A stretch of DNA of 43,744 nucleotides from Acidobacteriota bacterium (GTDB taxonomy: Bacteria; Acidobacteriota; Vicinamibacteria; Marinacidobacterales; SMYC01): contig SMYC01000308.1 of assembly GCA_004356105.1 (NCBI GenBank), positions 1 to 43,744 of the forward strand, written 5' to 3'. The notes below the pieces were generated by a model that was given only the letters and a program-made list of their open reading frames with translations, was not told the DNA's origin and ran no database searches. The number at the start of each line of letters is the position of its first letter. The first letter of the stretch is position 1. Below, one piece after another: positions 23,910-32,025 of the stretch. Both the position numbers and the translations under genes were made by a program.

Positions 23910-23934
23910 ACGCGTGGGAATTACGATACGCGTG
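23910..23934 (+). repeat. Direct repeat ACGCGTG upstream of the ECF sigma gene
   Basis: The heptamer occurs at 23910-23916 and 23928-23934, 18 bases apart, ending two bases before ATG 23937. It may be chance, or a binding site for a regulator or for the sigma factor itself. Confidence 0.35.
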
Positions 23935-23936
23935 AA

Positions 23937-24530
23937 ATGTCAGTCCAACCCGGCCCAGAGCTGTCAGACCTCTCGACCGTCGTGCTCCTCGACAGGGCGA
24001 AGCAGGGGGACGGCAAGGCGCGAGACGCCTTGTGCCACCGATATCTCCCCCGACTTCAGCGCTGGGCGCGCAGTCGACTTCCGAGCTACGCTCCCGGCGT
24101 GCTCGAGACCGACGACCTCGTTGAAAAAACGCTCCTCGAGACGTTTAAGCGCGACGAGGCATTCGACCCCGAACATAGCGGCGCTTTTCTAGGCTACGTT
24201 CGCGGCTCGGTAGACAAGCGCATCGTCGACGAAATCCGGAAAGTCGGGCGCCGACCTGCGGCAGAAGAGACCGCTGATGAGGCCGCGGACCCAGGCCCAA
24301 GCCCACTCGCAGGCCCTTTGGACAGCGAGAAGAGCGTGCTCTACGAGAAAGCCTTCGCACGGCTCGAGCTCGCGGACCAGGCAGCCATCACGGGGCGTCT
24401 CGAAGACGGCCTCCGGTACGACCAAATCGCCCACGAGCTCGGAAAATCGACCCCAGATGCCGCCCGAATGGCGGTAAGTCGCGCGCTTGTCCGTCTAGCA
24501 AGAGAGATGAAGACCATGAGGTCGAAGTGA
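23937..24530 (+). CDS. RNA polymerase ECF-type sigma factor, kinase-linked
   Basis: 197 residues. Region 2 spans about 14-108: AKQGDGKARDALCHRYLPRLQRWAR is the region 2.1/2.2 analogue, LETDDLVEKTLLETF is region 2.2-2.3, and GAFLGYVRGSVDKRIVDEIRK is region 2.4. An acidic/Pro linker (about 108-130) follows, then region 4 at about 138-190 with the helix-turn-helix GLRYDQIAHELGKSTPDAARMAVSRAL. It has no C-terminal extension. The GTGA overlap with the kinase gene implies coordinated translation. In kinase-linked ECF groups (for example EcfP/PknT in Vibrio) the sigma factor is activated by phosphorylation of region 2 rather than by release from an anti-sigma factor. The same is plausible here, but it is inference. 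Confidence 0.87.
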   Translation: MSVQPGPELSDLSTVVLLDRAKQGDGKARDALCHRYLPRLQRWARSRLPSYAPGVLETDDLVEKTLLETFKRDEAFDPEHSGAFLGYVRGSVDKRIVDEIRKVGRRPAAEETADEAADPGPSPLAGPLDSEKSVLYEKAFARLELADQAAITGRLEDGLRYDQIAHELGKSTPDAARMAVSRALVRLAREMKTMRSK

Positions 24531-26455
24531 GTAGCGAAGACGACCGCCTCCTCCGTATAGCCAAGGCTGTCTCGGACTCCGAAGCCGTGGATTGGTCGGA
24601 AGCTCAGGCGAAAGCGAATGATCCGGAAGAGCGAGAGCTCGTCCGCCTGCTTCGAGACATAAGCCATGTCACGGAGCTTCAGCGCACCCGGACCAGGCAC
24701 GCAGCACGTGAGTCCCGGGCGCCCCAAGGACCCAGCATCTGGGGCCAGCTCCAGCTGGGCGAAAAGCTCGGAGAAGGCGCCGCGGCCCAGGTTTTCCGCG
24801 CACGAGACAGCGAGCTCGACCGCGAAGTCGCCTTAAAGCTGTTCCATCACGATGAGCGCATCGGGCCCGCTCAGCGGCACGCGCTTCTTCTGGAAGGACG
24901 CAACCTCGCACAGCTGCGTCACGAGAATGTCGTGACGGTGCTCGGGGCCGCCGAACATGACGGGCGCGTTGGGATCTGGATGGAGCTCGTGGAAGGACGC
25001 ACCCTCAGCGAGATCGTCAAGAAGGAAGGTCCTTTCAGCGCGACCGAGGCAACGCAGATGGGGATCGAGCTCTGCGGCGCGCTCGCGGCCGTCCACCGGA
25101 AACAACTCGTCCACGGCGACATCAAAGCCCAGAACGTCAAGCGAGAGGCTGGTGGCCGTACCGTTCTCATGGATTTCAGCAGTAGCCGTGGCGCCGACGA
25201 GTCTCCGGGCAATCCTGAATCGGACCCCGCAGGAACGCCACTCTACATGGCGCCAGAGCTTTGGCAGGGCGCTACTCCGTCCCGCGAGAGCGACCTCTAC
25301 GCCCTCGGCGTGCTTCTCTACTACTTGGTAACCGCCCACTTCCCGGTACGGGGCACGCGCATCGAGTCCCTACGACGCGCGCACGAGAACGGTGAGCACT
25401 ATCTGCTGCGGGACGAACGCCAGGGTCTTTCGGACGTATTCGTACGCGCGGTCGAAAAAGCGCTGCGCCGAAACCCCGAGGAACGCTTCGCGAGTGCCGG
25501 TGCGCTGGAGGAAGCGCTGCGGGAGGTCGTCGCGGTGCCCGTGCCGAAGATAGAGACGGTGGAGACCGCGACGCCCGAGCCCGCAAGCTCGGGCACTACA
25601 CTCGCGCTTTTCGCGGGTTTCGGTCTCACAGCTGGCGGGGTCGTGTTTTTGACATTTCTCGGTTTCATCACGAATTCCGCGTTTCGAATGGCGCTCCACG
25701 TGCCGCCGGGATTCTCTACGGATAGTCTTGCGGATCATTTGGGTCTGGGCGTCCAGGCAATGATTCCCGTGGTGTACTACTCGGCATGGACATTTCTTGC
25801 ACTCGCCGGCCTCTACATCGTCGTCAGAGCGAGCCTGGCCCTCAGGCGTCGTTTCTTCGCGAGCCCAAGCTATGGGGTCGAGCCATTCATGGATCGGTTC
25901 TTCGGCACAGACCCCTCCATGTTCGTGGCCGGCTTCTTCGTCGCGGGCGCCCTTATGCTGGCCGGTGTCACCTGGACTTATTGGGACATTCACCAAGCGT
26001 GGCTCCAGATGTATTACGCCGATTCGGTGACGAGCATCGACGTGACACCATTGGGAGCGGATGCGTGGCCGAGTCACCAAAATCGCAAAGCCGCATACTC
26101 CGCCGCGCTCCTGCTGCTCACCATTGGCGGCGTGCTGTTGCTCGTCCAATTGAAACGGCGAGGATCACCGGCGGGAATCCGCTATATATTGTGTGGAGGG
26201 CTCGCGACCTTGCTCTTGCTCGGCAGCACCTTCATGGTCATCCCTTATCGTCTCCTCTGGCAGAACGAGTCGCACAAGGTTCAGTTCAACGGCCGCCCCG
26301 CCTATGTAGTCGGGCAGCACAACTCGGAAGTCTTTCTCTTCATACCGACCGACCCCTCGAAAAGCCACCACATCGTCCGCGACACGGATCCGCGTCTGGA
26401 CTGGGGAGATGAACGGATTGTGGCGGATGTCTTCGAATATCTGGACGAACCGTAG
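24527..26455 (+). CDS. Membrane-anchored Ser/Thr protein kinase partner of the ECF sigma factor
   Basis: 642 residues from GTG 24527. A charged helical N-terminus (1-72) could contact the sigma factor. The kinase domain (about 75-335) has the G-loop GEGAAAQVF, the lysine VALK (K104), the alpha-C glutamate (near E123), the catalytic loop H196-G-D198-I-K-A-Q-N203, the metal loop D216-F-S and APE in YMAPELW. The HRD arginine is Gly197, so it is a non-RD kinase, and DFG reads DFS. The catalytic Lys and Asp residues remain. Five membrane helices follow (about 357-381, 412-437, 465-486, 523-542, 551-574), then a C-terminal domain (about 575-642). The membrane part may sense an envelope signal and relay it to the sigma factor. 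Confidence 0.87.
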   Translation: MSSEDDRLLRIAKAVSDSEAVDWSEAQAKANDPEERELVRLLRDISHVTELQRTRTRHAARESRAPQGPSIWGQLQLGEKLGEGAAAQVFRARDSELDREVALKLFHHDERIGPAQRHALLLEGRNLAQLRHENVVTVLGAAEHDGRVGIWMELVEGRTLSEIVKKEGPFSATEATQMGIELCGALAAVHRKQLVHGDIKAQNVKREAGGRTVLMDFSSSRGADESPGNPESDPAGTPLYMAPELWQGATPSRESDLYALGVLLYYLVTAHFPVRGTRIESLRRAHENGEHYLLRDERQGLSDVFVRAVEKALRRNPEERFASAGALEEALREVVAVPVPKIETVETATPEPASSGTTLALFAGFGLTAGGVVFLTFLGFITNSAFRMALHVPPGFSTDSLADHLGLGVQAMIPVVYYSAWTFLALAGLYIVVRASLALRRRFFASPSYGVEPFMDRFFGTDPSMFVAGFFVAGALMLAGVTWTYWDIHQAWLQMYYADSVTSIDVTPLGADAWPSHQNRKAAYSAALLLLTIGGVLLLVQLKRRGSPAGIRYILCGGLATLLLLGSTFMVIPYRLLWQNESHKVQFNGRPAYVVGQHNSEVFLFIPTDPSKSHHIVRDTDPRLDWGDERIVADVFEYLDEP

Positions 26456-26503
26456 CGCTCAGCAGAATTCGAAGAATTCGGTCCGTCTATTCGATGCGGA
26501 TTG

Positions 26504-26509
26504 TATTAT
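26504..26509 (+). promoter_or_regulatory. Candidate -10 element of the small exported protein gene
   Basis: TATTAT (5/6) lies 30 bases upstream of ATG 26539, with TG directly before it and no clear -35. GAATTC occurs twice just upstream (26466-26471 and 26475-26480). Confidence 0.3.
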
Positions 26510-26538
26510 TACTACCGATGGCGATATGGAGGAAAGCC

Positions 26539-27150
26539 ATGAAGCATTGGGTAGTTGTAGCGACGATATCAGCGGCGCTTTTCTTGATGGAGATGGAGCA
26601 CGCGCACGCAGGGGGTCGCGGCGGGGGAACCGGAGGCGCGATGAACAAGCTGAGCGGCCCAGGTCCATTTGTTGCATTCGGAGGTACAGTCGGCGCTCCT
26701 TTTATGTGTTTTCTCCCTATTGGCCAGGGCTGTGACAAAACCGAGAGCCACCCGGCAATACCACTCTGGTTGGATCTTGCGGTGATACGCTTTTGGGGTG
26801 AGAGTGACTTCGAAGGGACCAACGTCGACGGGTGGGTCATCGAGCCTTCCGTCGAGTGGGGGCGCGTAACGAAACCAGGCAGAATTTTGTTCTCGCACAG
26901 ACGCCTTTTTGCAAACCTTGGTTTCGGCTTCCGTCGGTTCAGAGGTGATAATTTTCCGAACTTTTGGCGGTCATCCATCAATGGCCGCATCGGGTACAAA
27001 TTTTCGCCCCAAGGAGCACTCCGAGGAGCCATTGGAATCAGTCGTTTCTTGACGCCATTCACCCATCGCGAATTCGATTCCACGGCGGACGCGAACGATA
27101 AGTGGGTTTGGAGCTTTCAAATCAGCTACCTCGTTGAAAGCTTAAACTAA
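26539..27150 (+). CDS. Small exported protein, probable outer-membrane beta-barrel
   Basis: 203 residues. ATG 26539 is chosen because GGAGGAAAG sits just before it and the first residues then make a signal peptide (MKHWVVVATISAALFLMEM, cleavage near AHAGG). A Gly-rich segment follows (GGRGGGTGGAMNKL). The rest alternates in strand-like fashion (WLDLAVIRFWGES, WVIEPSVEWGRV, LFANLGFGFRRF, GRIGYKFSP, WVWSFQISYLVES), ending in an aromatic-rich final strand. I do not recognise a family. It lies 83 bases downstream of the kinase gene and may be a target of the ECF sigma factor, but this cannot be shown. Confidence 0.6.
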   Translation: MKHWVVVATISAALFLMEMEHAHAGGRGGGTGGAMNKLSGPGPFVAFGGTVGAPFMCFLPIGQGCDKTESHPAIPLWLDLAVIRFWGESDFEGTNVDGWVIEPSVEWGRVTKPGRILFSHRRLFANLGFGFRRFRGDNFPNFWRSSINGRIGYKFSPQGALRGAIGISRFLTPFTHREFDSTADANDKWVWSFQISYLVESLN

Positions 27151-27171
27151 GGCGCCTTCAAACGCGTTGCC

Positions 27172-27192
27172 GCGGCGATCCTCAGTCGCCGC
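27172..27192. other. Stem-loop downstream of the small exported protein gene
   Basis: GCGGCGA (27172-27178) and TCGCCGC (27186-27192) form a perfect 7-bp stem with a 7-base loop 21 bases after the stop at 27150. No T-run follows, so it is at best a weak or Rho-linked terminator. The rest of 27193-27335 shows nothing. Confidence 0.35.
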
Positions 27193-27335
27193 TCGACTCG
27201 GACGACCCGATTGTTCCGCCGAGTCCCTTAAGGCTGAGTCTTCGCACACTACGCCCGACGGGAACTTCACGACGAACGCAACGCGCACGCTCGATGCGTT
27301 GGGTCGTTGTCGGTCTCAACGAGCTAGACCATCCT

Positions 27336-27599
27336 TTATCGATACCCGTGGCGCTTCCGCTCCACGTAGCACTTCATGTACCGCCCTTCCCGCGTTCGAT
27401 GGACGTGCCAGTAGCTCTCGTGATCTTCGTGCGGCCGATAGTGGTGGTGTCCTCCGCTGTATCGGCATTCCACGAGGTGGTCGCAGGCTAGCCGATGATA
27501 ATGATGATAGTCGGTTATTGGCTCGTAATACACGGGATGATGGTGCCCGCAAGCCGAGGCCATGGAGACAAAGAGGACCACACGAAGGACGTTTGGCAT
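27336..27599 (-). CDS. Small histidine-rich lipoprotein
   Basis: 87 residues from ATG 27599, with GAGGAGG directly upstream; an earlier in-frame ATG (27635) lacks such a site. The N-terminus MPNVLRVVLFVSMASAC has a lipobox ending at Cys17. The mature part (about 70 residues) contains 15 histidines, several in HHH or HxH clusters (CGHHHP, YHHYH, GGHHHYRPHEDH, WHVH), with many Tyr and three more Cys. This composition suggests metal binding (zinc, nickel or copper) at the cell envelope. I know no named family with this exact sequence. It lies 104 bases downstream of xerD on the same strand. Confidence 0.6.
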   Translation of the reverse strand: MPNVLRVVLFVSMASACGHHHPVYYEPITDYHHYHRLACDHLVECRYSGGHHHYRPHEDHESYWHVHRTREGRYMKCYVERKRHGYR

Positions 27600-27703
27600 G
27601 ACAACCTCCTCGGCGGCGACCGTACATGTATCCACAGCAAGATTCGTACCGATGAAGGGGCGCCTCCAACGGCATAAGCGTCCCCCTGCGGAGACACTTT
27701 AGT

Positions 27704-28600
27704 TCACTTGGTGGGAGCTTTCGCGCGGGGATGATGGCTGTCGTAAATGCGCCGGAGCCTCTCGCGGCTCACATGCGTGTAGATCTGCGTCGTTCCGATA
27801 TTCGAGTGGCCGAGCATGAGCTGCAAGCTCCGCAGGTCGGCTCCCCGCTCGAGCAGGTGAGTGGCGAAGGAATGCCGCACGACGTGCGGTGACAAGGCGC
27901 CTCGGATCCCGGCGGTTCGGCCGCAGGCTTTCAGGATCTGAAAGAAACGTTGGCGCGTCATCGCTTTTCCTAGGCGGCTCAAGAACATCGCATCTTCGGC
28001 ATCTGGCGCCCTCCGCACGAAAGACGGACGGCCGCCGCGGAGATAGCGCTCGATCCACTGTTTCGCGGACCGCCCAAAGGGTACGACGCGCTCTTTACGC
28101 CCTTTTCCTTGGCACACGAGATAGCCGATGTCGAAATTGAAATCGTCAATCCTCAATGTGATGAGCTCCGAAACTCTGAGACCGGTGGCGTAAAGCAGCT
28201 CGAGCATCGCCCGGTCACGTAACCCTTCCGGCATGGCGGTATCGGGCGCTTCGAGAAGGCTATCGACTTCGTCCAAATTCAAGTAGCGCGGCAAGCTCTT
28301 CGGAAGCCGGGCCGAGTCGATCTGCTCTGCCGGATCGATTCGGATCGTTCCTTCGGCAGCGGCAAACCGATAGAGGCCTCGCACCGCGGAGCTCACACGC
28401 GCGATCGAGCGCAGGGAAAGCCCATGACGATGCAAGTCCCGAAGAAAATCCCGGAGATCACCAGCCGTTAGCGACGCGAGCGTCTTGCGTTTGCCCGTCA
28501 CGAAGAGCTCGAGCTTTGCGATGTCCCGTCGATAAGCTGTTATCGTGTTCGGCGACAGTCCTCTCTCGACTTCTAAGTAATGAAGGAACGAATTCTTCAA
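27704..28600 (-). CDS. xerD: Tyrosine recombinase XerD (chromosome dimer resolution)
   Basis: 298 residues, the usual XerC/D size. The N-terminal core-binding domain (about 1-95) opens FLHYLEVERGLSPNTITAYRR. The catalytic domain has the full set: R142 in ATGLRVSEL, K166 in QGKGRKERVVPF, H239 and R242 in HVVRHSFATHLL, H265 in LMLGHSNIGTTQIYTHV and the nucleophile Y274. The start is an unusual TTG (28600) that overlaps the stop of the upstream gene (TTGA). XerD acts with XerC at the dif site to resolve dimers. It may act alone (XerH-like) if no XerC exists. No dif-like site was recognised in this window. Confidence 0.92.
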   Translation of the reverse strand: MKNSFLHYLEVERGLSPNTITAYRRDIAKLELFVTGKRKTLASLTAGDLRDFLRDLHRHGLSLRSIARVSSAVRGLYRFAAAEGTIRIDPAEQIDSARLPKSLPRYLNLDEVDSLLEAPDTAMPEGLRDRAMLELLYATGLRVSELITLRIDDFNFDIGYLVCQGKGRKERVVPFGRSAKQWIERYLRGGRPSFVRRAPDAEDAMFLSRLGKAMTRQRFFQILKACGRTAGIRGALSPHVVRHSFATHLLERGADLRSLQLMLGHSNIGTTQIYTHVSRERLRRIYDSHHPRAKAPTK

Positions 28601-29394
28601 AACCTAATCGTCACGCCGAAATACTGACCGCGCAACCGAAAGATTGCCCGAGATTCAGGCTCTACGTTCTTGAACCGGTTGTAAGAGTTCCGATAGCCAT
28701 AGGAAAAGCCAAGGCTCGGGACGGCGTTGTAGGTTACCGAGATGTCGACATCAGTCATGACTCCGATCTCCTCACGTTTCATCCCGAGCGCCTCCGCGCT
28801 CACCGCGAGGGCGGGCGTCAAATAGAGCCGCGACGCAAGGCCAAAGATTGGCAAGTCCATCGTGAGGGGCACCGGAGTCACTGAGACGCCGGAAGAGCTG
28901 AAGTCGGTCGTCGCCCTGAAACGCGCCCATTCTCCTGCAACAGCGACGTAACCATATTGTCCGCTCCAAAGGTCGAAACGGATCCCTCCCCGTCTTTGTT
29001 CGAGCTCGACAAAGCTGGTCAAGGTCGCGCCCGTCGGAAACGTCGTCCCCGAGATCGTCAGAGCCTCCGACACGATCACGTCGGCGTCATAGCGAGCTCG
29101 GAACCAATTTGCGCGGATCTTGATTCTCCTCGTCAGACGAACCCCAACGTGATAGTCGAAGGTTCGCTGCTGCGGAAGACCGAGAGCGAGCACCGGGTCG
29201 AAGTTACTACCGATGAGGTCTGGATTCGAAAGACGCATCTCCGAGACGAGGTCGGAGCGCCATCGACGCAGCTCGAACTCAAACGTACTCCGCTCGCCAT
29301 AATTGATCGACGGCCGCTGCCGCATCTGCGCCGTCGCAACGGTCTCGGCCATCGAGAACAGCACGAGGAGGATACACGTCTTTACCAATCCCAT
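28597..29394 (-). CDS. Exported protein, probable outer-membrane beta-barrel
   Basis: 265 residues. The signal peptide is MGLVKTCILLVLFSMAETVA with cleavage near TAQMR. The mature protein has a strand-like alternating pattern (STFEFELRRWRSD, TFDYHVGVRLTRRIKIRANW, GGIRFDLWSGQYGYVAVAGEW, GLASRLYLTPALAVSAEALG, IFRLRGQYFGVTIRF). It ends in phenylalanine, the BAM-type C-terminal signature. No family is recognised. It lies 16 bases downstream of murJ, and its stop codon overlaps the TTG start of xerD, so the three genes look like one unit. Confidence 0.68.
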   Translation of the reverse strand: MGLVKTCILLVLFSMAETVATAQMRQRPSINYGERSTFEFELRRWRSDLVSEMRLSNPDLIGSNFDPVLALGLPQQRTFDYHVGVRLTRRIKIRANWFRARYDADVIVSEALTISGTTFPTGATLTSFVELEQRRGGIRFDLWSGQYGYVAVAGEWARFRATTDFSSSGVSVTPVPLTMDLPIFGLASRLYLTPALAVSAEALGMKREEIGVMTDVDISVTYNAVPSLGFSYGYRNSYNRFKNVEPESRAIFRLRGQYFGVTIRF

Positions 29395-29410
29395 TTCACC
29401 TCCGAAGGTC

Positions 29411-31099
29411 TTATTTAAATGCCGCGAGCGCTTGATCCAACTCTCGGACTCGAAGGAGCTTGCACCCGAAAAAAAACACCGCGAGGCCCGCGAGAACGGA
29501 GCTGCCTACCTGCAGCAGTCGCGTCCACACCACGTCATGTCCGAGAGAGCTGTCGAGGCCTCGAAAGGTAAGAAACGCAACCGCACCCATCACTGCGGAG
29601 ACTACCACCGTTTTACCGAGGGTCACGAGCGCCGTCCTGCCACCGAGACGCCCGAGCCCGCTTCGCCTTCTAAACAGAAGCCAAAGGAAAACGAGCGATA
29701 TCGTCATCGTCGTCGACGTCGCGAGCGCCAGGCCACGGTGGTCGAGCCCGAGCCGAATGACAAAGAGCCAGTTGAGAGCCGCGTTCAACAACATGGTCGC
29801 GAGGCTGACGAGGAGCGGCGCGCGAACGTCCTGAAGCGCATAAAAGCCGTCCGTCACGATCTTGACGGCGGCGAAGCTCAAGAGGCCGACGGCGTAGAAA
29901 CGCAGAGCGCCAGCAACTTGCACCGTATCGGACGGGGCAAAACGACCCTGCTCGAAGATCAGGCGTACGATGGGAGGCGCCAGCACGAGAAGACCGACCG
30001 TGGCGGGCACGGTAAACAGGATCACGAGTCGCGTCGCGAAAGAGAACGTGTCGCGAAAGCCGTCTATGTCCTTCTTTGCCGCCGCGCGACTGAGGGCCGG
30101 GAGCGTCGCGACCGAGACCGCAACGGCGACGAGGCCAAGGGGTAAGTGCAAAATGCGAAAAGCCTGGATGATCCACGTCATCCACCCTTCGCCCCTCGAC
30201 GCGAAGATCGAGCTCACCAACAGATTGACTTGAACGGTCGAAGCAATCAGGGCTCCCGGCCCGAAAAGACGCAACACCTTCCCGAGCCACGGGTCGCGAA
30301 AGTCGAAATTGGGGCGATAACGGTACCCGAGTCGGAACAAAGATGGGAGCTGCCATAAAAGCTGCAAGAGGCCACCCACCAGCACGCCTATCGCCATCCC
30401 GATCGCCGGATGCTGGCCGTAGCGAGGTGCTACTGCGTAGCCTGTCACGCCGACGACGATCGATCCGATATTGAAGAACGCCGAAGCCAGCGCCGGAACG
30501 AGAAAGCGGCCGCGTGCGTTGAGAACACCCATGACGAGGGCGGCAATGGTGACGAAGAAAATGAACGGGAACATGATCTGCGTGAGCCGCACCGTGAGGT
30601 CCCGCTTCGTCGCAAAGCCGTAGCTTTCATCCGGAGCGAGCGGCGTGTCGAAGCCCGCGCCGGGAAAGACCCAGGCTACGAGGCCATCGGCACAAAGGAT
30701 GCCGGCCAAGGTCAGCGCAGCCATCACAAGGATCATCGCGTTCAACACCACGCTCACCAGACGAAGCGCGGCTTCTTTTCCCTCTTTCTCTTGGATCTCC
30801 GAGAACGTCGAGACGAAGGCTTTGCTCAAGGCGCCTTCGCCGAACATGTCGCGAAACAAGTTTGGCAGGCGAAAGGCCGCGTAGAACGCGTCTAACACGA
30901 TGCGCGCCGAGAACAAATAGGCGAGCACCTGTTCGCGGACGAGGCCAAGCACTCGCGAGACCATGACGCCGATACTGACGGTGCCCGCGGAACGTGTCAG
31001 GTTTTCGCGATCGAGTGCGGCGTCGTCTGCCGAATGCTTGCGATGGGAGACGCGCTGGCTTCCTAGAGGCGAGCTCTCCGTGTCGGAGGGGGAAGCCAT
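29411..31099 (-). CDS. murJ: Lipid II flippase MurJ (MviN)
   Basis: 562 residues, including an N-terminal hydrophilic extension of about 35 residues. The MurJ opening TVSIGVMVSRVLGLVREQVLAYLFSA and the loop FYAAFRLPNLFRDMFGEGALSKAFVSTFSE are diagnostic. About 14 membrane helices follow. MurJ flips the peptidoglycan precursor lipid II across the inner membrane. The protein is an MVF/MATE-fold transporter. On the minus strand TATAGT sits only 6 bases before ATG 31099. Either the mRNA is nearly leaderless or the true start is internal. It is divergent from the antiporter operon with 72 AT-rich bases between starts. Confidence 0.93.
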   Translation of the reverse strand: MASPSDTESSPLGSQRVSHRKHSADDAALDRENLTRSAGTVSIGVMVSRVLGLVREQVLAYLFSARIVLDAFYAAFRLPNLFRDMFGEGALSKAFVSTFSEIQEKEGKEAALRLVSVVLNAMILVMAALTLAGILCADGLVAWVFPGAGFDTPLAPDESYGFATKRDLTVRLTQIMFPFIFFVTIAALVMGVLNARGRFLVPALASAFFNIGSIVVGVTGYAVAPRYGQHPAIGMAIGVLVGGLLQLLWQLPSLFRLGYRYRPNFDFRDPWLGKVLRLFGPGALIASTVQVNLLVSSIFASRGEGWMTWIIQAFRILHLPLGLVAVAVSVATLPALSRAAAKKDIDGFRDTFSFATRLVILFTVPATVGLLVLAPPIVRLIFEQGRFAPSDTVQVAGALRFYAVGLLSFAAVKIVTDGFYALQDVRAPLLVSLATMLLNAALNWLFVIRLGLDHRGLALATSTTMTISLVFLWLLFRRRSGLGRLGGRTALVTLGKTVVVSAVMGAVAFLTFRGLDSSLGHDVVWTRLLQVGSSVLAGLAVFFFGCKLLRVRELDQALAAFK

Positions 31100-31171
31100 G
31101 CGACCACTATATTACATTTCATGATATGATTTTCTAACCGCTCATATGTCATACCGATAGAGGCAAACGCG

Positions 31172-31735
31172 GTGCCGCCAACCAATAATTCGCAAAATTC
31201 CACGGGGCCTCTCCCGTTTTATGAAAGTGCACCACTCGCCGGATTGCTCTTCGTCTTCTGGGTCATCCTCTCCGGCAAGATAGACCTCTTCCACTTAGCC
31301 GCAGGTGCTCTGAGCTCGGTGGCGATCGCCGTGGCGACGTGTTGGCTCTATGCGCTTTCTCCGCCGTTAGGCCCGGCAGGGCGCCATCCCTTTTGGACGT
31401 TTCCCTGGATTCGCCTCGTCGGTTATGTGCCCTGGCTCGCGACGCAGATCGTCGTCTCGAGCTTTCAGGTGGCGCAGATCGTACTGAGCCCGAAAATGAA
31501 GATCCGGCCGACCGTCGTAAAATTCGACTATCCCCTGCCGCACAATATCGCGCGGGCAACGCTCGCAAACTCCATAACACTCACCCCCGGGACCGTGACC
31601 ATCGACGTGCGCGGCGACGAATATGTCGTCCACGCGCTCACCGATGACGCCGCGGAGCCTCTTTTGAGCACACAACCGTCACCTTCGAACATGAAAGAGC
31701 GCATCCGCACGCTGTTCCGCACTAACGAGAACTGA
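31172..31735 (+). CDS. mrpE: Mrp antiporter subunit E (MnhE-like)
   Basis: 187 residues from GTG 31172, with GAGG nine bases upstream. The MrpE pattern is clear: a hydrophobic pair of helices with GLLFVFWVILSGKIDLFHLAAG, then YVPWLATQIVVSSFQVAQIVLSP, PTVVKFDYPLPHNIARATLANSITLTPGTVT and the conserved closing beta-domain VDVRGDEYVVHALT. Mrp complexes exchange Na+ for H+ across the inner membrane. It is the first gene of a ten-gene plus-strand operon running to 38649. Confidence 0.92.
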   Translation: MPPTNNSQNSTGPLPFYESAPLAGLLFVFWVILSGKIDLFHLAAGALSSVAIAVATCWLYALSPPLGPAGRHPFWTFPWIRLVGYVPWLATQIVVSSFQVAQIVLSPKMKIRPTVVKFDYPLPHNIARATLANSITLTPGTVTIDVRGDEYVVHALTDDAAEPLLSTQPSPSNMKERIRTLFRTNEN

Positions 31736-31755
31736 CCCAAACGGCTCTGATCACA

Positions 31756-32025
31756 ATGACCACTTTTATCATGGCACTCACGGTCGGCATTGCGCTCACG
31801 ATGTTGGTGTCGCTCTATCGGCTCCTTCACGGCCCGACTTTATGGGATCGCTTGAGCGGTCTAGGGCTCGTCGGAACAAAGACGATTGTGCTCGTGCTCT
31901 TGATGGGCCGTATTACCGGGCGCGAGGACATCTTCGTCGACATTACACTGTCCTATACGCTCATCAGCTTTATCGGAGCTTTGGCGCTCGCAAAATATTT
32001 CGAAGGCAAAGAGACCGGCCCATGA
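31756..32025 (+). CDS. mrpF: Mrp antiporter subunit F
   Basis: 89 residues with three membrane helices. The family pattern is MALTVGIALTMLVSLYRLLHGPTLWDRLSGLGL, then TKTIVLVLLMG and DIFVDITLSYTLISFIGALALAKY. The 'GPT-x-W-D-R' loop is typical of MrpF. Its stop codon TGA overlaps the ATG of the next gene (ATGA at 32022-32025), so translation is coupled. No ribosome binding site of its own is clear. Confidence 0.9.
   Translation: MTTFIMALTVGIALTMLVSLYRLLHGPTLWDRLSGLGLVGTKTIVLVLLMGRITGREDIFVDITLSYTLISFIGALALAKYFEGKETGP

Noticed and set aside
26466..26480. Two GAATTC sites three bases apart downstream of the kinase gene
   Set aside because: A short direct repeat without symmetry to nearby promoter elements; probably chance.
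27600..27703. Possible small RNA or terminator between xerD and the His-rich lipoprotein gene
   Set aside because: Only a weak 6-bp stem (with one G-U pair) near 27680-27700 and no T-run; not enough to call.
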